34,314 nucleotides of DNA, from the NCBI GenBank assembly GCA_033557675.1, contig JAWQRM010000054.1, positions 1-34,314 on the forward strand. The letters are read 5' to 3'. Numbering within the stretch: position 1 is the stretch's first letter; each line of letters starts with the position of its first letter. Source of the stretch: Coptodactyla brooksi. Its lineage: Eukaryota > Arthropoda > Insecta > Coleoptera > Scarabaeidae. Positions 20,976 through 29,065 of the stretch are shown piece after piece. Made by a program: the position numbers and the translations under genes. Below the pieces are notes generated by a model. That model did no database searches. It saw nothing but the letters and a program-made list of their open reading frames with translations, and was not told where the DNA came from.

Positions 20976-21364
20976 TGGTAATTTGGAACAAGCTTGTTCA
21001 TGTAGCACCCTATCTAAAAATTATTAGCTTTTAAGATATTCAAAATTTAATATTTTTTTAAAAGAATGCCAATAACTTGCAAAAAAAAAATATTTAAAAA
21101 AAATTGTTCATTTTTTGATTCCTTTTTGTGCATTATCTGACAGCTAATATTCAAGCCCTGTCTAGAGACGACACAAAGCTAACAAAATTCTCAAAATTTA
21201 GCTTTGTGTTCCCTCCAAGAAGGGCTTGTATGTTAGTTGTCAGGTGAATATTTTTTTTGCAAATTATTGGCATTTTTTTTAAGAAAAACATTAAATTTTG
21301 AATATCTCAAAAACTAATAATTTTTGGATAGTGTATTACATAAAGAAATCTGTTGCAAATTAAC
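20976..21364. mobile_element. Foldback or MITE-like hairpin element, about 390 bp
   Basis: The left arm runs from ggtaatttggaac through aaaaattattag, aatgccaataa and ctgacagctaatattcaagcc. The right arm gives the same blocks in reverse complement (gggcttgtatgttagttgtcag, attattggcat, ctaataatttttgg, gttgcaaatta). The centre holds cacaaagctaacaaaattctcaaaatttagctttgtg, itself a stem-loop. There is no coding capacity. Arms of about 170 bp make it a nonautonomous foldback element. Confidence 0.65.
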
Positions 21365-21946
21365 TTTACTTTAATCCCTTCGAGGAAATGTATCGAATAC
21401 GGAAGGACATGCCAATCAACTAACAAGTGAATTAACTTGAGATATGTATACGATGGGGAACACTGTGTGGAAAAAATATGTGTTTTATTTATACTATTCC
21501 ACAGCTAGATGTATCGATTGTGTTTATAATTGTAGTTGAAAGTATACAATTTTTAATTTTTACACCAATATTTAATCACCTACAGTGTGATTACAATTTA
21601 GATTAAAATTAGTCAATTTACAAACGCAAAGAGTTTCTATTTTCCGCAAATATTGCAATTGTCTTTTGTTGTATATTATAATATTCTTGCAGGTGTACAC
21701 TTTTGTCTACTTATGTTATGTTAAAACAAATTTAGAAATATAAATTTCGACCTTTGTACGTTTTTATATTTTCTTTTTATTTAATAAGAGTAATTTTAAG
21801 TTACCTGTATATACACACCACATGTATTGTAAATACAAAGGACTAACAAAATGTTAACATCGTCTTTTCAGTAGAACTAACGAAACTGTACTCGTATCCT
21901 TCAATAAAGTGAACTTTCATTAATCGGCTGTTTTTTGTTCTTTTAG

Positions 21947-22146
21947 GTCGCCTGAAGTGTCCAGTCTGTACAAAAATATACAAAAACGAGAACACGCTTC
22001 AGGTCCACTTGGCAATTGACTGCATAAACGCTAAAAGCTACGTGTGTTCGTTATGTGGATACCAAACCAAAAGAAAGTTCAACTTGAAGGTGCACGTTAA
22101 ACGCCACTTCAATGCCAAGAAATTTAGTAAACTTAATTTTATATAA
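21947..22146 (+). CDS. lola: lola alternative 3' exon 11 (zinc-finger pair)
   Basis: The acceptor gttcttttag is followed by GT, then RLK, finger 1 (CPVC to LAIDC, C-x2-C-x12-H-x4-C), the linker INAKSYV and finger 2 (CSLC to VKRH, C-x2-C-x12-H-x3-H). The three-residue histidine spacing is the common C2H2 form but unusual among the exons here. The tail FNAKKFSKLNFI ends at TAA 22144-22146. There is no start codon before the fingers, so ORF calling overlooks it. AATAAA sites at 22145 (overlapping the stop) and 22159 could end the transcript almost at once. The lack of GKEP in the linker makes it one of the more divergent exons. Confidence 0.86.
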
Positions 22147-22726
22147 TAAATAGATAAAAATAAAACGAAGCAAGGAACAAAAGTACGGAACTAACAAAAA
22201 TATTTTTATACGTTTTATATAACATTACAATTATTATTATTGATGTTGAACTATATGTATATCAAAAAAGAAAAGTATTATTATTAAGTTTTTTGTACTA
22301 ATATTTTTTTGTTGTTAATTTTTGCAATATTTTTGTAGTGGTGGTTAACTAATACAAATAACTTAGTTTTAGTACTTAACAACTCAGATTTACTTGTATT
22401 TGATTATTGTACGTTATTATTACAAATCGTTCATGTATTAATCAAAGGAATCGTATTACGGGTATTTAGAGACAAAACTACCGAACAAAGAAGAGAACAC
22501 TTAAGTAGCATTACTTACTATTAATAGCTTATTATTTATATTACTTAAAATATTTTTTGTTCATTTTGTATTTTATATATTTTCTTAAATCTGTATCTTA
22601 TGTATGTTGTATTTGTACTTATTAAAGATAATTTTTCATTTATTTTTAGTTGTCCTTTATCTGTTACACTTTAGTCAATATCCCGACAGTAATTGACACG
22701 CAAAAAAAATATATTTCTCTTTTTAG
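22147..22726. other. Noncoding spacer between lola exons 11 and 12
   Basis: AT-rich sequence with the exon 11 polyadenylation signals at its start and the pyrimidine-rich acceptor of exon 12 at its end. Nothing else was recognised. Confidence 0.6.
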
Positions 22727-22896
22727 GTCGATTTCAGTGCTCTTGTGGGAGAAGTTACGTCAAAGAATGTTCTTTAATTAGACATCAAAGGTACGAATGC
22801 GGCGGAATGGGCCAGTTCGCTTGTGATATTTGTGGGAAAATTTTCAAACATCAATTCAAAGTGTCTAGGCATAAGGTCATTGTTCATAAATTATGA
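22727..22896 (+). CDS. lola: lola alternative 3' exon 12 (zinc-finger pair, CX1C first knuckle)
   Basis: The last zinc-finger exon seen on this strand. The acceptor tctctttttag is followed by GT, then RFQ and finger 1, whose first two cysteines are separated by one residue (CSC) instead of two, followed by x12-H-x4-C (QRYEC). A further cysteine (KEC) lies within the loop. The linker GGMGQFA leads to finger 2 (CDIC to KVIVH, C-x2-C-x12-H-x4-H), then KL and TGA 22894-22896. AATAAA starts two bases after the stop (22898-22903), so the 3' UTR is probably very short. The ATG at 22693 is upstream of the acceptor and is not the start. C-x1-C might still bind zinc or use the extra cysteine. Confidence 0.86.
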
Positions 22897-23648
22897 GAAT
22901 AAACGAATTTAGAAACTCAAAATTCTGGTTTTAGTACACTTTGTTTATTTTTATGAGATTTCTTTTGCTTTGAAATTTTGGAACAATTTTTTTAATCTTT
23001 ATTTAAGTAGCTGATCTCACGATCACCGGGTTTTCGAGGAGCACGTGGGTGTGGTAAGACGTAAGCTAAGTTACTTTTATTGTCATTTCAAAGGGATATC
23101 AAATGACATCTATTATCATTCCGTACGGTTAAATAAACCGTTGAACCGTTAGGTATAAAAAGTGTTATTTTTATACCTAAATCTAAAATATTTTAGTTTT
23201 TTCTTAACGATGCAAGTGATTGGTAATTCATTGTTTTTATCAATTTGTAATGTGTTGTATGTGCTAATTAAAGGTTTTATGTTTTTGGACATACTGCTTC
23301 AAAACCGTTATTTCTGAAATTAACATGTTCACAATATTTTGACGCTGTATTAGTTTTATTTTATATAATTATATTACACAAATAAAGACGCCAATTTTTA
23401 TTTTATGTAACATTATTCGATTCGATTATCAACTGTTAATAATCAATATTTTTAACGATCATAAACATTTACGTTAAAATGTTAAGATTGTTTTGGGTTC
23501 ATGTGATCTGCAGTATTTGAGGGAAAAGTGTAGGACCATTTACACAAGCCTGCAAAATTTTTGTTGTTTCATGTTTTTCAACTTTTGTTAATTGATTCCT
23601 AAGTATTTTTTAGCGCTGAATCCGAAACTGACCTTCATTTTTCCTGTT

Positions 23649-23870
23649 AATCACTGGTTGCCACTTCACCAAAACGATAATAAATAGCTCGATGCGCATA
23701 TCGTCGACAAAGTCGAAATTGTCAAGAGCCACTAGGAAAAAAAACGAGAAATTTTTTTTATTTTTTTTTTATTTTTTTTCCTGATGGCTCTTGAGAATGT
23801 CGACTTTGTCGACGAAATGCGCATCGAGCTATTTATTATCGTTTTCGTGAAGGTGGTAACCAGTGATAAA
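23649..23870. mobile_element. Hairpin MITE-like element, about 220 bp
   Basis: The left arm (tcactggtt, acgataataaatagctcgat, gcgcat, cgtcgacaaagtcga, gtcaagagcca) is repeated in reverse complement in the right arm (tggctcttga, tcgactttgtcgacg, gcgcatcgagct, aaccagtga). The arms are about 85 bp and flank a poly-A/poly-T centre (23733-23780). There is no coding capacity. Confidence 0.7.
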
Positions 23871-24145
23871 GCGAAAGGTTCCATATCCACAATTCATTTT
23901 TCCTCATCATCTATTGTGATTTTTCGCATATCGCAACTTTCAAAATTTGTAAAAAGTCAAAAGATTGCGAAGATATATATGAGACTTTAGAATAGACCTC
24001 TTTTCGTCTGGGAAGACACAAAGGTACACTATGAAAACATTGAAAATGATGTTGCAAACTACGAAGTGAAATCTGATCTAGAGACCAGATTGTTTGGATT
24101 ACGATTCTGCTGCATTTCCTATTATTACAGTCTCCAAATGAAATG

Positions 24146-25350
24146 ACGCAAAATACTGCAGACTTGCACCGATAGATAGCAGTAGGCACATGTCTCACGA
24201 TACTGTGTTGCAAGTTACAGCGTGTTACGTTATTTACTTGGTTTGTTATTCACGTTTGTGTAAAGGTGCAGTTGTGTCCCGCTACGATTTTTAGAATGGA
24301 TAGAAAGAAAGGACAGCGTATGTGTGTGCAATTTTGTTTTAATTTACAAAAGACTGCAACTGAAACAATTAACAGTTCTAACTATTAAATTGATATTTCA
24401 ACTGTCAAATTAATGATTCAGCTGCCAGATTGACGTTTCTACTGCCAAACTTGTGTTTCAGCTGTCAAATTCACGTTTCAAATGTCGAATTGACATTTCA
24501 ACTGTCAAATTGACATTTCAACTGTCAAGTTGACGTTTCAGCCATTAAATTGACGGTTCAACTGTCAAAGTGCCGCTTCAACTGTCAAATTGACGTTTCA
24601 ATTGTCAAACTAACGTTTCAGCTGTCAAATTAACGTTTCAACTTGAAATGTCATTTTGACAGTTGAAACGTCAATTTGACAGTTGAAACGTCAATTTGAA
24701 CGTGAAATTTTGTTTTAACTTACAAAAGACTGCAACCGAAACATTTCACAGTTTCAACTGTCAAATTGATATTTGAACTGTCAAATTGGCGTTTCAGCTA
24801 TCAAGTTGACGTTTCAGCTGTCAAATTGACGTTTCAACTGTCAAACTTTCGTTCCAACTGTCAAATTGACGTTTCAAACGTCAAACTGACATTTCAACTG
24901 TAAAATTGACATTTCAAGTTGAAACGTCAGTTGGACTGTTGAAACGTCAGTTTGACAGTTGAAACGTCAGTTTGGCAGTTGAAACGTCAATTTGACAGCT
25001 GAAATGTCTACTTGACAGTTAAAATGTCAATTTAACAGCTGAAATGTCAACTTGACAGTTGAAATGCCAATTTTGACACTTAAAACGAAAGTTTGACAGT
25101 AGAAATAAAATTAAAAGTAAAACTGTTAAATGTTCCAGTTTCAGTCTTTCGTAAGTTAAAACAAAATTTCACACACACGCGCCGTTCTTTTTTTATCCAT
25201 CGTAAAAATTGCAGCGCGACACAATTACATCTTCCCACAAACGTGAATAACAAACCAACTAAACAATGTAACACGCTGTAATTTGCAACAAAGGATCGTG
25301 AGACGTGTGCCTACTACCATCTATCGGTGGAAGTCTGCAGTATTTTGCGT
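24146..25350. mobile_element. Foldback element with inverted arrays of a 20-bp repeat
   Basis: Long terminal inverted repeats: acgcaaaatactgcagac begins at 24146, and its complement ends at 25350. The arms match for about 230 bp, including ggtttgttattcacgtttgtg and attttgttttaa. Inside, a 20-bp unit of the form ACTGTCAAATTGACGTTTCA is repeated many times, first in plus orientation (about 24380-24640), then inverted (24645-24700), then again plus after a copy of the inner terminal segment (24700-24750), then inverted to 25090. This layout resembles Foldback-type elements. There is no transposase and no clear target-site duplication. Confidence 0.75.
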
Positions 25351-25483
25351 TAGTTAGATATACACATAATTCTGCTGCATTAGGCTCCTATTTTTATTTT
25401 ACAATTAAAAGGTGCTTTATGTAAGCTGTCACTTTCGAAGCGATGAGAACACCAACAATGTTAGCTCTCTTGTTTTAGCATTT

Positions 25484-25485
<2 letters not shown>

Positions 25486-25536
<51 letters not shown>
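25486..25536. repeat. (AT)n microsatellite
   Basis: About 25 uninterrupted AT dinucleotides. Confidence 0.95.
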
Positions 25537-25539
<3 letters not shown>

Positions 25540-25914
25540 GTGGTTAAGATGAAATAATTTTGTTTTAAAATTTGTATCATTTTATGAATTGGGTACGAAA
25601 GAACATTAACAGGATTATAACACATCAAGTGACAAGTGACAAGTGATGTACATAAAATTCACTTTTAGCAAGTTCAAATTTCGTTGAAACTATTTGAGAA
25701 CAACTGAAGCATCAAGATCTAAAAAGAACTTTAAGTGTTCTTCGAAATGTTTCTGCCTCAGAATTTTCTGGGCACATTTTAGAAGCCAAATCTTTCTATA
25801 ATCATTAATATGTCATGTTTTATATTTTGCTAAATTCCACTAACATGAAAAAGGTTTGGAGGAAGGTTTGGATAATAAGCTAAAACCACTAGTATTAACT
25901 CAATATCGAAATTA

Positions 25915-26575
25915 TTGGGTTGTTCGGAAAGTAATTTGGTTTCTTTTCACAGCAGATTCGTTAGTTGCATTTTAACCAGCCAACTTCACTCTAAGCCGTA
26001 TATGCATAATATATTTTGATAGCTGACATTGCAAGTTTATGTGTGAAAAGTGTACTGTCATCAACTGGACAAATAAGTTGCATGATTGCAACTGGTTTGC
26101 AGAATTTTTTGAAAAAGTTTGTAAAATTTTTTGCAAGTTTGCAAAATGTTTAGGATCTTTTTCCACAATTTTTAGGAGAATATCACGATTAATTCTAAAG
26201 TGTACTGTTATCAGCTGAACAAATTGCATGATTCCCTCAAACAGAAAAGGGTCAATAAATTGATCAATAGAAAAGATATAGTGTTTCACTAGAATAATGT
26301 GAGACCACATACCACTTTGGCAACTCGCCAAAAGCTTCTACAGCTTGGATGGGATGTACTACCGTACCTATCATATTTCCCAGATCTGGCACTTTCTGAC
26401 TATTACTTGTTTTGGTCTGTACAAGTTTTTTTGGATTGCAAAATCTTTACTTCAAATGAAACCGTCAAAAATGACTTCGAATGAGTTTTTTGCCAGCAAG
26501 AATCATATAAGTGTGAAATCATGCTACTACCAGAAAGATGGCAAAAGTTATTGGACCAAAATGGTGAGTATGTAA
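25915..26575 (+). mobile_element. Degenerate mariner transposon, truncated
   Basis: It starts after TA with TTGGGTTGTTCGGAAAGTAA, a mariner-type terminal repeat. From about 26230 the plus strand gives a mariner transposase C-terminal part: RKDIVFH, a mutated NNVRPHTT for the usual DNARPHT, TRQKLLQLGWDVLP, then PDLALSDYYLF (the D34D region, with the last D kept), and after a stop LPERWQKLLDQNGEYV. The N-terminal two thirds are missing and replaced by sequence with an internal direct repeat (about 26041-26085 and 26195-26235, aagtgtactgt). No 3' terminal repeat is seen: the sequence runs directly into the last visible exon of the minus-strand PDZ gene. Stops and deletions make it inactive. Confidence 0.8.
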
Positions 26576-26590
26576 CATGCAGAATCTTAC

Positions 26591-26800
26591 CGACTGATTC
26601 CGTATGTTCCTCTGTCGATTCTCCTTCTATTCTCATCTCCTCTTCTATGCAAAGTTCTTGCTGTTGGGATGCGGCCACGAGTTCTGATAACTGTCGAGTA
26701 ACAGCGTTCAATGTTTGCTGAATAGTCGAAGGCAGCTGCGATAAAGCGAAGAGTTGTTTTTGAACTTCGGCTAATTGTTCCTCCAGGTTCACCGATAATT
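26591..26800 (-). CDS. Zasp66: Zasp66-like gene, exon 8 (glutamine-rich segment)
   Basis: The acceptor aacatttccag precedes 26800 on the minus strand. Two bases complete a codon left by exon 7, then LSVNLEEQLAEVQKQL, QLPSTIQQTLNAVTRQL and an acidic tail, ending at the consensus donor G|GTAAGA at 26591, which leaves one base. Heptad-like leucines suggest an amphipathic or coiled-coil helix. A LEEQLAEVQKQL...QLPSTIQ segment is, from memory, typical of the C-terminal part of insect Zasp66 proteins. The frame stays open past the donor for about 62 codons into antisense mariner sequence; the strong donor argues that this is not normally translated. The next exon was not found. Confidence 0.75.
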
Positions 26801-26855
26801 CTGGAAATGTTAATAGTTATTCCATGTAAAACAGCTTTTCTGTTGGATCATGTAC

Positions 26856-27102
26856 TTTTTTGAGATTGTGACTGCCTTAGAAGTTCTTCTTCCTCATCTT
26901 CGTACCTATATTCCTCTTGCGTTACCTCTTCAACTGTTTCTTGTTCTTCTCGCACCACTTCTTCACTTACTTCATGAAAATCGTCTTCTTCAACATTATG
27001 TTTGCTTTCTATAGTCAGTTCCACCCCATTTTCGACATTATCGACGTCCGCTTGTTCTTCAGGCTCGTTGTTGTTAACGTCATCTACTTTAATAGTAGTT
27101 TC
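26856..27102 (-). CDS. Zasp66: Zasp66-like gene, exon 7 (acidic low-complexity)
   Basis: The acceptor ctattctag precedes GAA at 27102 in phase 0. The exon encodes about 82 residues rich in E, D, V and Q (ETTIKVDDVNNEPEEQ start, RQSQSQK end) and leaves one base at the donor GTACAT, which fits the two-base start of exon 8. The intron to exon 8 is 55 bp with a CTATTAAC-like branch region, a usual insect size. A stronger internal donor (GTAAGT at 26970) and another (GTACGA near 26906) exist but are out of phase with exon 8. No domain is visible; the acidic, disordered composition suits a linker between the PDZ domain and the C-terminal helix. Confidence 0.65.
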
Positions 27103-27154
27103 CTAGAATAGGGATACCTGCAATTAGGCAATCGGTAGCTGAATGTTCAATTAC

Positions 27155-27214
27155 CTTTGGTGGAACTTCTCCTTTCTTTGGTTGCTTCTTTATTATCACT
27201 CTATAAGGCGGTTG
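27155..27214 (-). CDS. Zasp66: Zasp66-like gene, exon 6 (60 bp)
   Basis: A 20-codon exon, QPPYRVIIKK followed by QPKKGEVPPK, between tattttcag and AAAG|GTAATT, with both boundaries in phase 0. Introns are 309 bp upstream and 52 bp downstream. The basic, proline-rich motif contrasts with the acidic exons on either side and resembles a short conserved motif recalled from insect Zasp66-type proteins. It could be an alternatively included exon, since skipping keeps the frame. Confidence 0.7.
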
Positions 27215-27523
27215 CTGAAAATATATTTGCAAAGATCAGTTCCTTCCATTCAAAGAACAATAACAATAAAACAGTTGCTACAAAAATAAATATTTCATTA
27301 CGAAAGAACATCAATATAGTTTTCTAAACAAAAAATCAGCGCAATTCTTAATCAAACCTTGTGTAAGGAGTTTTCACTATATTTTCACTATAAGTTAACA
27401 ATTTTGGAACTACTCGGGTTGAAGATTCTCATGTTATTTTCTACAGTTAGTATTTAAAATGACTTGATAGCAACTCTAGACAATATTTTTGCACAACATT
27501 CCGTAATAAATCTTCATAATTAC

Positions 27524-27640
27524 TTTTGGTTCCACGGTTTCTACAGGCTTGGGTTTAGGTTTGGGGTTTCTCGGTTTTTGAAGAAATGTCGACCATTTCT
27601 TATCTTCAATTTGCTGTTGGGATTGTTCCTGAATGATAAC
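27524..27640 (-). CDS. Zasp66: Zasp66-like gene, exon 5 (117 bp)
   Basis: 39 codons (VIIQEQSQQQIEDKKWSTFL, then a KPRNPKPKPKP stretch, ending ETVEPK) from the acceptor aatgcgcag to the donor AAAA|GTAATT, phase 0 on both sides. The lysine-proline run is probably disordered or an SH3-type ligand; no folded domain is visible. The 61-bp intron upstream and the matching phases support it as part of the same transcript. Its length is a multiple of three, so it can be skipped without a frame change. Confidence 0.7.
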
Positions 27641-27701
27641 CTGCGCATTGTGAATGTCAGAGTGAATTTTCATTACAAACTTTTATTATTTGTAGCCTTA
27701 C

Positions 27702-27941
27702 TTTAGCTACTTCACTTTGCTGGGAAGATTCTGAATATTGCTCTCTTCGTTCTTCACCTATCATCACTTCACTTCTTTGAATTTCTTCCGATATCTCAAC
27801 GCTACGGGTTTCCTTATTCTGCGAAGATTGGACACGTTCTCCAATGATGGTTGCTATTTCCTCATCAGTAATGTTCAGATCCGAGTCATTGGCCGATTGT
27901 TCAGTCTTGGGAATCTCTGCATTTTCTACATCTGTTTCATA
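27702..27941 (-). CDS. Zasp66: Zasp66-like gene, exon 4 (240 bp)
   Basis: 80 codons from the acceptor caaatttcag to the donor AAA|GTAAGG, phase 0 on both sides. The protein (YETDVENAEIPKTEQ start, then LNITDEEIATIIGERV, ending SQQSEVAK) is highly charged and glutamine/serine-rich. The TDEEIATIIG segment is the most ordered-looking part and resembles the ITEEDIA type motif recalled from Zasp66-type proteins after the PDZ domain. It is probably a flexible spacer. The ORF extends upstream of the acceptor, but those codons (MFNKKFSPFKF) include the polypyrimidine tract. Confidence 0.72.
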
Positions 27942-27994
27942 CTGAAATTTGAATGGTGAGAATTTTTTATTGAACACCTTTCAGCGGTTGTTAC

Positions 27995-28031
27995 CAGAAG
28001 AAGTCTTGAAGGTAAATTTGATAGGTCTCCT
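27995..28031 (-). CDS. Zasp66: Zasp66-like gene, exon 3 (37-bp microexon)
   Basis: Called from splice signals and phase. The acceptor ttttgtttcag is followed by 37 bp and the donor G|GTAACA. The PDZ exon leaves two bases (AG), so the first base here completes an Arg codon, and twelve codons (GDLSNLPSRLLL) lead in phase to exon 4. In another frame it reads RRPIKFTFKTSSG to a stop at TGA, so a truncated alternative end is possible. It follows an intron of about 4.9 kb. Further exons inside that intron cannot be excluded. Confidence 0.5.
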
Positions 28032-29022
28032 CTGAAACAAAATCGTTAAAAGTTTTAATTTAAAAAATGTCAATTACTATTTAAATGCAAATTGCATTGT
28101 ATGCTAGAGTGCCAACATAACACAACCGATAAAATGCTAAATATTCCTATCGCACACTTTTTGCCAAGTGTTTCTCAATGACTGCTTGGATGCTTGGCAC
28201 TTGTCTAACTGGTCTTAATGTCACTCTTTGGCCACGTGATGTCCATCCAAAGTACTGTGCATATTTATGTATTATGCACTTGACAATAAGTGCGCTTAAA
28301 CGATAAGACAGATTTCCATCAGTGCTATTTCTAATTTATTTATTAATTTCCATCAGTAGAATTATTTTGCTGCAATTCACAATAGTTTTTTTTTATTTCG
28401 AGTGCTGGTGTGTGACGTAAATGTTTTAAGATAATGATCTCCGAATGATCTCAATTAAAATGCAATACGTTGTTGTTTTATGATAATAATTCATTGATTA
28501 TTTCGTCTACATCTGATTGCTTCGCTGCTGTATTTAGAAAAATTATAGTTTCATTCACGACTGTACAATAGTATATTTAAGTATCCATATCACGAAAGAA
28601 AACCTCAAATATAAGATTGAGTTGGGTTGGATTGAATTGTACGAAAGTCGAAAGTCTGAAAGTCGAGGACTAACTATACTTAAGCATTAAAAACAATATT
28701 ATTATTTTGATCAGTTTCTATTATAATAATAGTTATGTGTAACCGTCACAGATGAACAGACAGATAGACCATGTTCTAGAAATGTAGTTGCTGGTTCTGT
28801 AACAAATATATTATTTATTATAACATGTAGAATAAATAATAATCCCTAGACAACCATAAATACAGTTACAAGACAGTGAATAGTAGTTGAGGAATATTTT
28901 CATTTGTCATCTAGGTATGAAACTATGTCATTGTGCATAAGTTTTCTCAAGGAAGGCACAGTTTGGCTAAAAAGATCAAGGCCCTATAAAATCATTTTCA
29001 TAGAAACGTATCATATGAAGAC

Positions 29023-29065
29023 GCTCCTGACGATGCAAACTTAATTAGCGAAACGTGCGTCGAGC
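29023..29065 (+). other. Hammerhead-ribozyme-like motif (type A), best copy
   Basis: In order: GCTC (helix I, 29023-29026), CTGACGA (29027-29033, fits CUGANGA), T, GCAAA, loop CTTAA, TTAGC (helix II with one mismatch), GAA (29050-29052), ACG, TG, CGT (helix III), C at 29061 as the cleavage base of a GUC triplet, GAGC (29062-29065) closing helix I. All conserved core bases are present. The very short helix III is the form described for hammerheads of Penelope-like elements. The extra T before helix II is unusual. Activity was not tested; four related copies occur in the window. Confidence 0.55.

Larger units (their letters stand above)
18884..21946. other. Noncoding spacer between lola exons 10 and 11
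   Basis: It contains the exon 10 polyadenylation signal, the 29-nt dispersed repeat (19099-19127) and a 390-bp hairpin element (20976-21364). The minus-strand open frame at 19020-19202 spans the dispersed repeat and is not a gene candidate. Confidence 0.6.
22897..26590. other. Region between the converging lola and Zasp66-like genes
   Basis: No confident exon. It is filled with inverted-repeat elements: a 220-bp hairpin (23649-23870), a 1.2-kb foldback element (24146-25350), an (AT)n microsatellite (25486-25536) and a mariner relic (25915-26575). The terminal exon and polyadenylation site of the minus-strand gene should lie here or inside the mariner but were not identified. Confidence 0.6.

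Noticed and set aside
23911..24213. 100-codon minus-strand frame at the edge of the foldback element
   Set aside because: It crosses the terminal inverted repeat, has no recognisable domain and no phase link to the Zasp66-like exons.
24380..25090. Regularly spaced short repeats that resemble a CRISPR array
   Set aside because: The units are contiguous 20-bp repeats without unique spacers, change orientation, and sit inside long terminal inverted repeats in a eukaryotic genome.
25830..25879. Possible terminal exon of the Zasp66-like gene on the minus strand (acceptor gtggttttag, then a phase-compatible 15-codon frame YYPNLPPNLFHVSGI to a stop)
   Set aside because: The acceptor is weak, the peptide matches nothing I recognise, and a frame this short is expected by chance.
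26521..26721. Plus-strand frame running from mariner transposase into further sequence
   Set aside because: Only the first part (LPERWQKLLDQNGEYV) is mariner; the rest is antisense to the Zasp66-like exon 8.
26906..26970. Internal donors GTAAGT and GTACGA within Zasp66-like exon 7
   Set aside because: Joining either to exon 8 shifts the frame; they could only serve an isoform ending in an unseen exon.
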